64,000 nucleotides of DNA from Zobellia alginiliquefaciens (lineage in GTDB: Bacteria > Bacteroidota > Bacteroidia > Flavobacteriales > Flavobacteriaceae), in NCBI RefSeq assembly GCF_029323795.1, contig NZ_CP119758.1, forward strand, positions 558,001 through 622,000, read 5' to 3'. Of the stretch, positions 24,789 through 33,442 are shown piece by piece. Position numbers and translations under genes: made by a program. Position 1 is the first letter of the stretch; each line of letters begins with the position of its first letter. The notes beneath the pieces are model-generated. The model did not search any database and was not told where the DNA came from. It saw nothing but the letters and a program-made list of their open reading frames with translations.

Positions 24789-25812
24789 AGATAAAAAAGG
24801 TATTTCTGAAATTCAGAAAAAAAGGAAGAATCCGTTAGTGGCCACCAAATTGGTCAACGCCTTATGCAACGGAGACAAAACCGCTCTTGGGCAAGCAATT
24901 ACTTTAATTGAAAGCAATCATACAAAACACGCTGCCAAAGCTAATGAGGTTGTTTCCCTATGTTTAAAGAAACAAAGCAAAAGCATTCGTATTGGTGTTA
25001 CGGGAGTACCTGGGGTAGGGAAAAGCACGTTTATAGAAACTTTTGGTCAACTACTCACTTCACAAGGTAATAAAGTTGCCGTACTTACCGTAGACCCAAC
25101 CAGTAGTCAAAGTAAAGGAAGTATTCTAGGGGATAAAACACGAATGGAAACACTGGCAAAAGACCCAAACGCTTTCATTCGTCCTTCACCTTCCGGACTT
25201 TCTTTAGGTGGGGTTACCCGTAAAACACGAGAAAGCATCATTTTATGTGAAGCAGCAGGTTATTCTATTATTTTAATTGAAACCGTTGGGGTTGGCCAAA
25301 ATGAAACTACAGTCCATGGTATGGTAGATTTTTTTCTACTTCTAAAATTGGCCGGTGCAGGCGATGAACTTCAAGGAATAAAACGTGGTATTATAGAAAT
25401 GGCCGATAGCATTGTTATCAATAAGGCCGATGGTAATAACATTGCGAATGCAAAAATTGCCAAAAACGAATTTGAAAATTCCCTAAAATTATATCCGCCC
25501 AAAGAAAATGGCTGGAGACCCAAAGTTTTATATTGCTCCGCAACAGAAAATACAGGCGTTGAGGAGGTTTGGAGCACAATTGCCGAATATATAAAAGAAG
25601 CCAAAGAAACAGGCTTTTTTGAGGACAGGCGCAAACAACAGAATAAGAATTGGCTTTATGATGCCATAGAACAACGCTTAAAATCCGACTTTTATACCAA
25701 TACACAGGTAAGAAGCGAGATAGACGAGTTTTTAAAGCAAATAGCTACGAAAGAAATTTCTCCTTTTTTAGCTGCCGATAAATTGATAGCCGTTTTTAAA
25801 AGTCGTTCTTAA
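24769..25812 (+). CDS. meaB: Methylmalonyl-CoA mutase-associated GTPase MeaB
   Basis: P-loop GTPase that protects and loads adenosylcobalamin into methylmalonyl-CoA mutase. The protein has GVTGVPGVGKST (Walker A), LTVDPTSSQSKGSILGDKTR, the block FIRPSPSGLSLGGVTRKTRE, and LIETVGVGQNE, all typical of MeaB/ArgK. NKADG gives base specificity. 347 residues. The start is TTG at 24769; no ATG lies upstream of the conserved part. An extra copy of this start lies 48 bp upstream through a tandem duplication. The mutase genes are not in the window. It links functionally with the cobalamin adenosyltransferase at 5.7 kb. Confidence 0.92.
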   Translation: MNNSKNTDKKGISEIQKKRKNPLVATKLVNALCNGDKTALGQAITLIESNHTKHAAKANEVVSLCLKKQSKSIRIGVTGVPGVGKSTFIETFGQLLTSQGNKVAVLTVDPTSSQSKGSILGDKTRMETLAKDPNAFIRPSPSGLSLGGVTRKTRESIILCEAAGYSIILIETVGVGQNETTVHGMVDFFLLLKLAGAGDELQGIKRGIIEMADSIVINKADGNNIANAKIAKNEFENSLKLYPPKENGWRPKVLYCSATENTGVEEVWSTIAEYIKEAKETGFFEDRRKQQNKNWLYDAIEQRLKSDFYTNTQVRSEIDEFLKQIATKEISPFLAADKLIAVFKSRS

Positions 25813-25852
25813 TTAAATACCGTAATTTTGTCAGCTAAAGTCTTATATCTTG

Positions 25853-26815
25853 ATGGATTTAGTTACCACATCCCTGTTATCTGTTGTCATTCCCGTCTTT
25901 AACGAGTCTGAAAATATTGTCTTACTCACAAAAAAAATACACGAAAGTCTAACTGGCTATAACTATCAGATTGTGTATATAGACGATTTTTCGTTTGATG
26001 GCACAAGAAAGGTAATTAAAGATATGAAAGATGATAAAGTTCATCTTATCAGCCTCAAGAGAAATTACGGACAGAGTCTAGCTTTAGCTGCAGGTATTGA
26101 TTACGCCCAAGGCGAATATATCATTACCATGGACGGTGATATGCAGAACGACCCATCGGATATTCCGGGCATGCTGCATTATGTCGTTAACGATGATTAT
26201 GACGTAGTTACCGGTATTCGTGCCAAAAGAAAAGATTCTTTTGTAAAAAAAATCCCATCAAAAATAGCTAATGCCGTGATTAGGCGTACGGCAAAACTTG
26301 ATATAAAGGACAATGGCTGTGCTTTAAAAGTTTTCACTAAAGAAATTGCAAAAGACCTAAACCTGTACGGTGAAATGCACCGTTTTATAACCTTGTTGGC
26401 CCATTTTGAGGGAGCACGCATTAAACAAGTTCCCGTAAAACACCATGCTAGGCATGCAGGAAGCTCTAAATATGGACTGGAACGTGTCTTTAAAGTAGTT
26501 GCAGACATCATGTTGCTGCTTTTCATTAGAAAGTACTTTCAGAGGCCCATCCACTTCTTTGGTATATTTGGTGTCATTCTTATTTTAATAGGCATAATCA
26601 CCAATCTATACCTATTAGTAGTCAAATTTGGAATGGGCGAAGATATTGGCTCAAGACCACTGCTCACATTTGGTATGATGTTTATCCTAGCCGGTATTCA
26701 ACTATTTACTATCGGTATCGTTATGGAGCTTTTGATACGTACGTATTACGAATCACAAAAGAAACGACCTTACCGAGTAAAGGATGTAGCTATAGCAGAC
26801 CAAATCCAACCCTAA
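25853..26815 (+). CDS. Glycosyltransferase family 2, DPM1/GtrB type, with two C-terminal membrane helices
   Basis: Residues 1-225 form a GT-A fold: VVIPVFNESENI, YIDDFSFDGTRKV, MDGDMQNDPSDIP (DxD) and the acceptor block HRFITLLAHFEGARI. Two hydrophobic helices at about 235-300 (FFGIFGVILILIGIITNLYL and LTFGMMFILAGIQLFTIGIV) anchor it. This architecture transfers a sugar from a nucleotide donor to undecaprenyl phosphate. The product may feed the GT39-type transferase that is the convergent neighbour on the minus strand. The ATG at 25853 follows a TTG codon; I use the ATG. Confidence 0.88.
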   Translation: MDLVTTSLLSVVIPVFNESENIVLLTKKIHESLTGYNYQIVYIDDFSFDGTRKVIKDMKDDKVHLISLKRNYGQSLALAAGIDYAQGEYIITMDGDMQNDPSDIPGMLHYVVNDDYDVVTGIRAKRKDSFVKKIPSKIANAVIRRTAKLDIKDNGCALKVFTKEIAKDLNLYGEMHRFITLLAHFEGARIKQVPVKHHARHAGSSKYGLERVFKVVADIMLLLFIRKYFQRPIHFFGIFGVILILIGIITNLYLLVVKFGMGEDIGSRPLLTFGMMFILAGIQLFTIGIVMELLIRTYYESQKKRPYRVKDVAIADQIQP

Positions 26816-26831
26816 CCGTTTCATACACCCG

Positions 26832-28487
26832 TTATCTGATATGGATAAGGTGCATTTTTTTTAGTTTCCCCTTTCTAGTGGACGGGTTTAAAAAACTACC
26901 TGATAAACGTGAAATACGAAAGTCTTTCACAGTAAACTGTTGATCCCAATCAAGACCAGCAGCTTTTATGCTTTCTAAATCCTTATCATTTGCATAGAGC
27001 CATGCATTTTTCTCATTTTCAATTGCCTTGAGGGAGGTGTACTGTACCGGATATCGATTATAAAAATCAAGTGACCAGGTATGATAATTAGAAATTTTAT
27101 AGATTTCATCAACTGGAATATCTTCATCCGTTACTATCTCAGCCATATTAGACCCCGCTTGATACTCTAATAAATTGGGATAAAAGTGAAGGTTCAGTAC
27201 AGCGTTTAACAATAAAGAACTACATACTGACAATGTTATGATTCGCAGAAAATAAGCTTCCTTTTTTAAACAGAAGTAAATACTCATCAAACAGAAAATC
27301 ATCAGAATACTAGAAACAAATATGTTTTCAAACGGAAATACATAAAAACAAATAAACACCACTGCAATGAAGACTATACTTAGAACAAAATATTGCGAAC
27401 CCAAAAGTATCTTAAGCGTTTTCTTCTTCTTTGTTCGTATAACCTGATTAATGTAAGACGCCGTTAATACGGCAAATAACGGAATGACTATATTAAGATA
27501 ATGTGGCAATTTAAATTGGGAGATGCTCGCCACTATAAAAAACACTGCTATAGTCCCTATGGTTAAAAAATCATAATTAGGATTATAGGTGAATTTTGAT
27601 TTAAACAGCTTACGTAATCTTGATCCAAAAGCAAAAATTGCAGGAATCGTCCAAGGGAGAAAGACCCATAAAAAGGTATGGAAAAAGAAAAAATAGTCTT
27701 TGGAAGCCTCACCCATAGTTCCTCCCGTACGCTCTAAACTCTGTTCCCAGAAAATAAAAAGGATACCGCTACGATTAGAAGTTCCACGAATTACTTTTTC
27801 CGGATGCAGATCAAATTGATGATAATACGCATAAAGCATAGGTGCAATGGCAAGGCTAAAAAAAGCAAGTCCTACCAAGACTTTCCAGCTAACAACACTT
27901 TCCCATTTTCTAGTATATGCCAAATGACATATTAGCGCTACACCAATTACAAATAGTGCAATTTGCCCTTTTGTGGAAAATGCCAAACCTGCAGCCAATC
28001 CACCAATAACTATGGAAAGCAGGTTTCTTTTTTCAACATAAGCCGTAAACTGCCATATAGCAAGAATAGTAAACGAAGCCAAAACAGCATCTGTACGAAC
28101 GTCAATTACCGACAGAACGATAGTCTGTGCGGTCATAAAAATCAGAGCCGCCAATTTACCCGTATTGGTATTGTAAAGAAGTTTTCCTAACCCGTAGCAA
28201 CTATAGGCTCCAAGTAATGTAACAAGGATAGCCGGTATTCTATAGGCCCATTCAAAAAGACCAAAAATTTTAAAGGATAAGGCCGCTAGCCAAAAGTGTA
28301 AATGCGGTTTATCTAGATACTGAGTGCCTCCTTTTATAAGGTTGATAAAATCGTTCTCTTGTACCATTCTCATTGCCATTACAGCAAACTGGGCGGAATC
28401 GTTCTCAAAAAGCGTCACGAACATTCCGGCAATGTAAACCAGAACAATCAGCACCAATAAAAACTGGTATCTAAGGTTTGATATCAT
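26832..28487 (-). CDS. GT39 (ArnT/PMT-like) membrane glycosyltransferase
   Basis: 551 residues with about a dozen membrane segments. The first loop after helix 1 has the acidic FENDSAQFAVMAMRMV stretch and then GGTQYLDKPHLHFWLAALS, the DKPHxxFW block of ArnT-like enzymes that use a polyprenyl-phosphate sugar. FSTKGQIALF and related loops support this. Probable action: transfers a sugar from undecaprenyl phosphate to lipid A, LPS or another surface acceptor in the periplasm. The start overlaps the stop of the PAP2 phosphatase gene by 17 bp, so they form one unit. It converges on the polyprenyl-phosphate sugar synthase gene. Confidence 0.87.
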   Translation of the reverse strand: MISNLRYQFLLVLIVLVYIAGMFVTLFENDSAQFAVMAMRMVQENDFINLIKGGTQYLDKPHLHFWLAALSFKIFGLFEWAYRIPAILVTLLGAYSCYGLGKLLYNTNTGKLAALIFMTAQTIVLSVIDVRTDAVLASFTILAIWQFTAYVEKRNLLSIVIGGLAAGLAFSTKGQIALFVIGVALICHLAYTRKWESVVSWKVLVGLAFFSLAIAPMLYAYYHQFDLHPEKVIRGTSNRSGILFIFWEQSLERTGGTMGEASKDYFFFFHTFLWVFLPWTIPAIFAFGSRLRKLFKSKFTYNPNYDFLTIGTIAVFFIVASISQFKLPHYLNIVIPLFAVLTASYINQVIRTKKKKTLKILLGSQYFVLSIVFIAVVFICFYVFPFENIFVSSILMIFCLMSIYFCLKKEAYFLRIITLSVCSSLLLNAVLNLHFYPNLLEYQAGSNMAEIVTDEDIPVDEIYKISNYHTWSLDFYNRYPVQYTSLKAIENEKNAWLYANDKDLESIKAAGLDWDQQFTVKDFRISRLSGSFLNPSTRKGKLKKMHLIHIR

Positions 28488-29052
28488 CTAAATATTTCTC
28501 AATTGCAAATATAAATAACTTTGAAAACAACCAACTAAAAAACAAGCCTATTAGGGCACCGGTCAACACATCCAAAGGAAAATGAACTCCCAAATAAATC
28601 CTACTATAGGCTACTAAAAGCGCCCATGAAATTAAAAATAACCCTATGTACCTAAACTTATGTTTAAGTAGTAAGGTAAAGAAAAACGCAACCGCAAAAC
28701 TGTTAGAGGCATGCGCCGAAAAATAACCGAACTTACCTCCACAAGAAGATTTCACCAACCTTACCAGCCCCTCTAAACTTGGGTCATGGCACGGGCGTAA
28801 ACGTTGTACCCCGTATTTGAAGAAATTACCTAATTGGTCCGTTACAACAATTAATAGCGCTACGGCCACTAAAAGTACTAGTGTTCTTTTTAGTCCAAAT
28901 GTCTTGAATGCCAAGAATAATAATGCAGCGTAAAGCGGTATTGCACTGAACTTATTAGAAATGAACAACCAAAATGCATCCCATTGTACGGTTCCTAAAT
29001 TATTTAGGAAGAGGAAAATCTCTTTATCTTGCTCTATGAGTTCTTGCCACAT
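28471..29052 (-). CDS. PAP2 family membrane phosphatase
   Basis: 193 residues with five or six membrane helices. The three phosphatase motifs are present: KYGVQRLRP (K-x6-RP), YFSAHASNSFA (a variant of PSGH with SAHA) and YSRIYLGVHFPLDVL (SR-x5-H-x3-D). Enzymes of this size remove phosphate from undecaprenyl diphosphate or lipid A. The overlap with the GT39 gene favours recycling of the lipid carrier or lipid A remodelling, but the substrate is not decided by sequence. It follows a 75-aa protein gene by 5 bp. Confidence 0.88.
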   Translation of the reverse strand: MWQELIEQDKEIFLFLNNLGTVQWDAFWLFISNKFSAIPLYAALLFLAFKTFGLKRTLVLLVAVALLIVVTDQLGNFFKYGVQRLRPCHDPSLEGLVRLVKSSCGGKFGYFSAHASNSFAVAFFFTLLLKHKFRYIGLFLISWALLVAYSRIYLGVHFPLDVLTGALIGLFFSWLFSKLFIFAIEKYLDDIKP

Positions 29053-29057
29053 ATTTT

Positions 29058-29285
29058 TTACTCTTCGTACCTCGCAACTTCTCGGTCATAGAAGGCTGTT
29101 GCTTGTTCTATTAGGCCCTCGGCTTCAGATTCTAATTCTTTTTCATCTTCTGCAGAAAAGTCTTCCAACCACTCCACTTCATCATTTTCTAAATTGATGA
29201 TAAAACGAGGATATTCAGTATGAACAATAAATATAGCGGTAGGATAATCTGTGTTATCTCCTAACAAAAACTTTGGGAATTCCAT
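29058..29285 (-). CDS. Conserved small acidic protein, 75 aa
   Basis: 75 residues, acidic, no signal peptide. The first half looks like a small beta-strand domain (FPKFLLGDNTDYPTAIFIVH, YPRFIINLENDEVEWLEDF); the second half is helical and Glu-rich (EDEKELESEAEGLIEQATAF). It sits between the MATE gene, 1 bp away, and the PAP2 gene, 5 bp away, so all are co-transcribed. Proteins of this kind occur in many Flavobacteriaceae without a known function. Confidence 0.7.
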   Translation of the reverse strand: MEFPKFLLGDNTDYPTAIFIVHTEYPRFIINLENDEVEWLEDFSAEDEKELESEAEGLIEQATAFYDREVARYEE

Positions 29286-29286
29286 C

Positions 29287-30657
29287 TTATGAATTTACTA
29301 TTAACTTTTTGGTTAAATAATTGAAGCGAATATACAACATAACAGCCGATGCACTCAGTCCGGTCAACAAACCAATCCAAATACCTGTACTTCCTAATTC
29401 CGTATGCAAACCTAAGTAATAACTTACTGGGAAACCTATTGCCCAATAGGCTATAAAGGTAATGAGTGTTGGTATTTTTACATCTTGTAATCCGCGTAGC
29501 GCACCTAAAACCACCACTTGTACCCCATCCGATATTTGAAAAAAAGCGGCAACAAGTAATAGCTCGGCAGCTAAGGCAATCACCTCTGTATTATCTACCA
29601 CGTTCAAAGCGTCATCTAAATCTAAATATAGCGTTGGAAACCAATGCCTACCCAATAAGAATAATGCCGCAAAAATAATTTCCAATAGCAATGTGAGAAA
29701 AAATATAGATTTCCCAATACGTCTTAATTCCGCAAAATTGCGCAACCCCTTTTGGTTTCCTACTCTAATCATAGCAGCAATTCCCAGCCCCATTCCGAAC
29801 ATAAAAGTCATACTGCTTAAGTTTAAGGCTATTTGATTGGCAGCTTGGGCATTCTTCCCCAAAACTCCACTTAGCCATATCGCAGCGGTAAAAATGGCCA
29901 CTTCAAAAAACATTTGCAATGCCGATGGAAAACCAAGGTCTATAATTTTTTTAATTACCTTTTTCTCAATATTCTTCCAATTGAATCCCGTTACATAGTC
30001 ATGAAATTTCTTTTTACTCTTGAGCAGGTACCAGATATAGGCAACCATTAAGAACCTGGAAACCAACGTACCAATAGCAGCACCTACGATTCCCATTTTT
30101 GGAAAACCGAACGAACCGAAAATCAATAAGTAATTGATTGTTATATTCACCACATTAGCCATAATCGTGGCATACATTGGGTATTTGGTTTGCGAAAGTC
30201 CTTCAGAAAATTGCTTAAATGCCTGAAAAACAACTAAAGGCACCAATGAAAAAGCTACTAAATCCAAATAGGGCAAGGCTAAAGAGACAACCTCTTCGGA
30301 CTGCCGCATAGAATACATTAAGGGTTTTGCCAATAATATAATCCCGAACAAAACCAGACTAAGTACCGTACACAGGACCAAACCATGCTTTAACGCGCTT
30401 TTTGCATCCGCCTTGTTACCCGCTCCGTCTGCCTCTGCCACCAGAGGAGTAATAGCGGTAGAAAAGCCAATCCCTAATGACATTGCTATAAAAACAAAAC
30501 TATTGCCCAATGAAACCGCAGCCAATTCTGCCGTCCCCAATTGACCTACCATAATATTGTCTGCCAATTGTACAAACGTATGCCCTAACATCCCCAATAT
30601 TACGGGTACCGATAGCTTTATATTATATCTAAATTCTTTTGTATATTGCTGAAACAA
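29287..30657 (-). CDS. MATE family efflux transporter
   Basis: 456 residues with 12 membrane segments. MATE features include an N-terminal LSVPVILGMLGHTFVQLADN block with MVGQLGTAELAAVSLGNSF, and the symmetric second half with VGNQKG and GALRGLQDVKIPTLITF. Such transporters expel cationic drugs and metabolites in exchange for Na+ or H+. The AGNKADAKSALKHG region is the loop after helix 2. The next genes (75-aa protein, PAP2, GT39) follow within a few bases. It belongs to the NorM-like branch by overall pattern; substrate not predictable. Confidence 0.93.
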   Translation of the reverse strand: MFQQYTKEFRYNIKLSVPVILGMLGHTFVQLADNIMVGQLGTAELAAVSLGNSFVFIAMSLGIGFSTAITPLVAEADGAGNKADAKSALKHGLVLCTVLSLVLFGIILLAKPLMYSMRQSEEVVSLALPYLDLVAFSLVPLVVFQAFKQFSEGLSQTKYPMYATIMANVVNITINYLLIFGSFGFPKMGIVGAAIGTLVSRFLMVAYIWYLLKSKKKFHDYVTGFNWKNIEKKVIKKIIDLGFPSALQMFFEVAIFTAAIWLSGVLGKNAQAANQIALNLSSMTFMFGMGLGIAAMIRVGNQKGLRNFAELRRIGKSIFFLTLLLEIIFAALFLLGRHWFPTLYLDLDDALNVVDNTEVIALAAELLLVAAFFQISDGVQVVVLGALRGLQDVKIPTLITFIAYWAIGFPVSYYLGLHTELGSTGIWIGLLTGLSASAVMLYIRFNYLTKKLIVNS

Positions 30658-30720
30658 AACTAATTGGTTTAAGGTGAAACCGAGTATATTTCTCCTATTC
30701 GTCGGTTTATTTTTTGAATA

Positions 30721-31506
30721 TTACTTCTCCGCCAATTTGGCTTCGTCCCAAAAAACATCCATCTCGGAAAGCGTCATATCTTTCATGTCTTTTCCTAGTT
30801 CCTTGGCTTTCGCTTCTAAATATTGAAAACGTCCAATGAACTTCTTATTAGTACGCTCCAAGGCATTTTCTGGACTAATATTCAAAAATCGTGCATAATT
30901 CACCATTGAGAACATGACATCACCAAATTCGGATTCCATTTTATCCTGATCATTTATTCTCACCTCTTCTTGCAATTCGGCCAGTTCTTCCTGTACTTTT
31001 TCCCAGACCTGTTCGGGTTTTTCCCAATCAAAACCAACGCCTGCTACTTTTTCTTGGATACGGCTAGCCTTAACCAATGCAGGCAAACTGTTAGGTACAC
31101 CTTCCAAAACACTCTTTTTGCCTTTACCTTCTTTAAGCTTAATCTTCTCCCAATTGCGCTTTACATCTTCCTCACTGTTTACCTCTACATCTCCGTAAAT
31201 GTGTGGATGACGGTTAATCAACTTTTCACAAATTTCGTTGCAAACATCCGCTATATCAAAATCATTGGTCTCACTCCCAATTTTTGAGTAAAAAACAATA
31301 TGTAGCAGAACATCGCCCAACTCTTTTTTTACTTCCTCCAAATCATCATCAAGGATAGCATCACCAAGCTCATACGTCTCTTCTATAGTCAGGTGACGCA
31401 GAGTTTTCATAGTCTGTTTTTTATCCCACGGACACTGCTCACGCAGCTCATCCATAATGGTCAACAAACGATCAAATGCCTCTAGTTTTTGCTGTCTTGT
31501 GTTCAT
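30721..31506 (-). CDS. mazG: Nucleoside triphosphate pyrophosphohydrolase MazG
   Basis: 261 residues with two MazG domains. The first has QCPWDKKQTMKTLRHLTIEE, then EETYELGDAILDDDLEEVKKE and ELGDVLLHIVFY, the ExxE...ExxD metal site. The second, degenerate in many species, has EEVRINDQDKMESEFGDVMF. It hydrolyses non-canonical dNTPs to monophosphates. The C-terminus (SEMDVFWDEAKL) is typical of flavobacterial MazG. I start at the ATG of MNTRQQKLEAF; a TTG two codons upstream also exists. It stands 63 bp upstream of the MATE gene in the same direction. Confidence 0.95.
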   Translation of the reverse strand: MNTRQQKLEAFDRLLTIMDELREQCPWDKKQTMKTLRHLTIEETYELGDAILDDDLEEVKKELGDVLLHIVFYSKIGSETNDFDIADVCNEICEKLINRHPHIYGDVEVNSEEDVKRNWEKIKLKEGKGKKSVLEGVPNSLPALVKASRIQEKVAGVGFDWEKPEQVWEKVQEELAELQEEVRINDQDKMESEFGDVMFSMVNYARFLNISPENALERTNKKFIGRFQYLEAKAKELGKDMKDMTLSEMDVFWDEAKLAEK

Positions 31507-31605
31507 ACCCAAAAATTTGCGTAAAAGTACAAAGACCCACCCTTTAACGTGTGGAAAATTTAGAGTATTTTAGAAGTCTTTAGAAAGACTCAACTAGACC
31601 CAATT

Positions 31606-32445
31606 ATGAATCACACAAACAGAAGATTTTTTTTGAAGCAATCCGGCTTGGCCGTTGCCGGAAGCCTTTTATTGCCTACCATGGGTTTTACTACACCACC
31701 CAATGAACAATTTGGTGTGCAGCTCTATACTTTCCGCGATGAAATGGCCAAAGACGCCAAAGGCACACTAGAGCAGATTGCTTCCATCGGTATAAAAAAA
31801 ATAGAATCCGCACGAAGTAAAGAAGGCTTATATTATGGACTTTCACCAAAAGAAATGAAAGAAACTTGCGACAGCTTAGACATGAAACTTTGCAGTGGCC
31901 ATGTGGCTTTGGACAAAAATTTTGATGATACCATGCGCCAAGCCGTTGAATCCGGTCAAGAGTATGTTATTTGCTCTTCCCTGCCTAGTAAAGGTCAGAA
32001 TATTGAGAATTACAAAAAAGTGGCCGATGCTTTTAACGAAGCTGGAAAAGCTTGTAAAAAATTGGGGTTGAAATTCGGTTATCATAATCATGAATATGAA
32101 TTTGAGTCTGATAAAGACGAAGTCCTATATGATGTTCTAATGGATAATACAGACCCTGACTTGGTATATATGGAACTAGATTTAGGTTGGGTGGTGGTTG
32201 CCGAAAAAGACCCATTACATTATTTTAAAAAATACCCTAAGCGTTTTCCGCTATGGCATTTGAAGGATATGGATATGAATGAAAAAATCAGTACCGAATT
32301 TGGAAAAGGAGGTCTTGATATCGCTACCATGATGGCGAATAAATCGGCTTCAGGTGTAGAACATATTTTTATAGAACAGGAAGAATATACAAGTAGTCCA
32401 ATGGAAAGCATGAAAGAGAACATGACATTTTTAAAAGCATTATAA
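31606..32445 (+). CDS. Tat-exported sugar phosphate isomerase/epimerase-like protein
   Basis: 279 residues. The twin-arginine leader NRRFFLKQSGLAVAGSLLLP is at residues 5-24. The mature part is a xylose-isomerase-like TIM barrel: FGVQLYTFRDEM, LEQIASIGIKKIES, LGLKFGYHNHEYEF (metal-binding His), YMELDLGWVVVAEKDPL, and WHLKDMD, with the final Glu in EQEEYTSSPMES. Proteins like this are very common in Bacteroidota sugar loci and may isomerise or epimerise free keto sugars in the periplasm. It is followed after 1 bp by the SMP-30 gene, so both act together. Confidence 0.87.
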   Translation: MNHTNRRFFLKQSGLAVAGSLLLPTMGFTTPPNEQFGVQLYTFRDEMAKDAKGTLEQIASIGIKKIESARSKEGLYYGLSPKEMKETCDSLDMKLCSGHVALDKNFDDTMRQAVESGQEYVICSSLPSKGQNIENYKKVADAFNEAGKACKKLGLKFGYHNHEYEFESDKDEVLYDVLMDNTDPDLVYMELDLGWVVVAEKDPLHYFKKYPKRFPLWHLKDMDMNEKISTEFGKGGLDIATMMANKSASGVEHIFIEQEEYTSSPMESMKENMTFLKAL

Positions 32446-32446
32446 T

Positions 32447-33361
32447 ATGAGAAACTACAGCATACCTTCCCTCTTATCCGCATTTATTTTATTAGGCTTT
32501 TCATCATGCAAAGCACAACAAAAGAAAGCCGAAGACATCATTGCCAAAGATGCAGAGTTAACATTAGTTTCCGATGAATATAAATTTACCGAAGGCCCTG
32601 CAGTTGATGCGAACGGAGATATTTATTTCACGGACCAGCCCAATGACCGAATTGTAAAATGGGATGCTGCAAGCAATACAGTTACGGACTATATGAAGCC
32701 TTCAGGACGTGCAAACGGACTCTATTTTGACCATGACGGTAATCTTTTGGCTGCCGCCGATGAGAAAAACGAACTCTGGCGTATTGCTCCCGATAAAAAA
32801 GTAACCGTACTAATTGATGATTACGAAGAAAAAAAGTTAAATGGCCCCAATGACATTTGGGTTGATTTAGTAGGAGGAATTTATTTTACCGACCCGTTTT
32901 ACAAAAGGTCTTGGTGGAAACATACGGAACCGGAACAAACCGCCAGAAGAGTATATTACCTTTCAAAAGGAAGCTCAACGCCAAAAATTGTAGCCGATGA
33001 TAATTTTGAACAACCTAATGGAATAATTGGATCACCAGATGGTAAACTCTTATACGTTTCGGATAATGGTGCAAAAAAGACCTACGTCTACACCATATCT
33101 TCCAATGGAGTTTTATCTAACAAAAAATTGTTTGCCGATATGGGCTCTGATGGTATGACCATAGACAACCAAGGCAATGTGTATCTTACCGGAGACGGGG
33201 TTACCGTATTTAATTCCAAAGGTGAACAAATAGAACATATTGCAGTTCCCGAAAGTTGGACGGCCAATGTAACTTTTGGCGGACCTGACCAAAACATACT
33301 TTTTATTACAGCAATGGATTCTGTTTATACATTAGCCATGAACGTGCATGGTGTAAGATAG
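32447..33361 (+). CDS. SMP-30/gluconolactonase family lipoprotein
   Basis: 304 residues. A lipobox (LLGFSSCKAQ) near residue 22 marks a lipoprotein. The rest is the six-bladed propeller of SMP-30 lactonases: KFTEGPAVDANGDIYFTDQP (Glu metal ligand), RANGLYFDHDGNLLAAAD, KLNGPNDIWVDLVGGIYFTD (Asn ligand), NGIIGSPDGKLLYVSDNGA and SDGMTIDNQGNVYLTGDG (Asp). Likely activity: opens sugar lactones, the product of a dehydrogenase step. It pairs with the Tat-exported isomerase gene 1 bp upstream. A bidirectional terminator follows. Confidence 0.9.
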   Translation: MRNYSIPSLLSAFILLGFSSCKAQQKKAEDIIAKDAELTLVSDEYKFTEGPAVDANGDIYFTDQPNDRIVKWDAASNTVTDYMKPSGRANGLYFDHDGNLLAAADEKNELWRIAPDKKVTVLIDDYEEKKLNGPNDIWVDLVGGIYFTDPFYKRSWWKHTEPEQTARRVYYLSKGSSTPKIVADDNFEQPNGIIGSPDGKLLYVSDNGAKKTYVYTISSNGVLSNKKLFADMGSDGMTIDNQGNVYLTGDGVTVFNSKGEQIEHIAVPESWTANVTFGGPDQNILFITAMDSVYTLAMNVHGVR

Positions 33362-33381
33362 TTTTCCATTTGTCAAAACAT

Positions 33382-33418
33382 AAAAAAGCCATTTCACATA
33401 AGGTGAAATGGCTTTTTC
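33382..33418. terminator. Bidirectional terminator between the SMP-30 gene and the RND operon
   Basis: AAAAAAGCCATTTCAC and GTGAAATGGCTTTTT around an ATAAG loop. It lies between convergent genes and has A and T runs on its two sides. Confidence 0.93.
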
Positions 33419-33442
33419 AATTACACTATTGTATTCCTAAAA

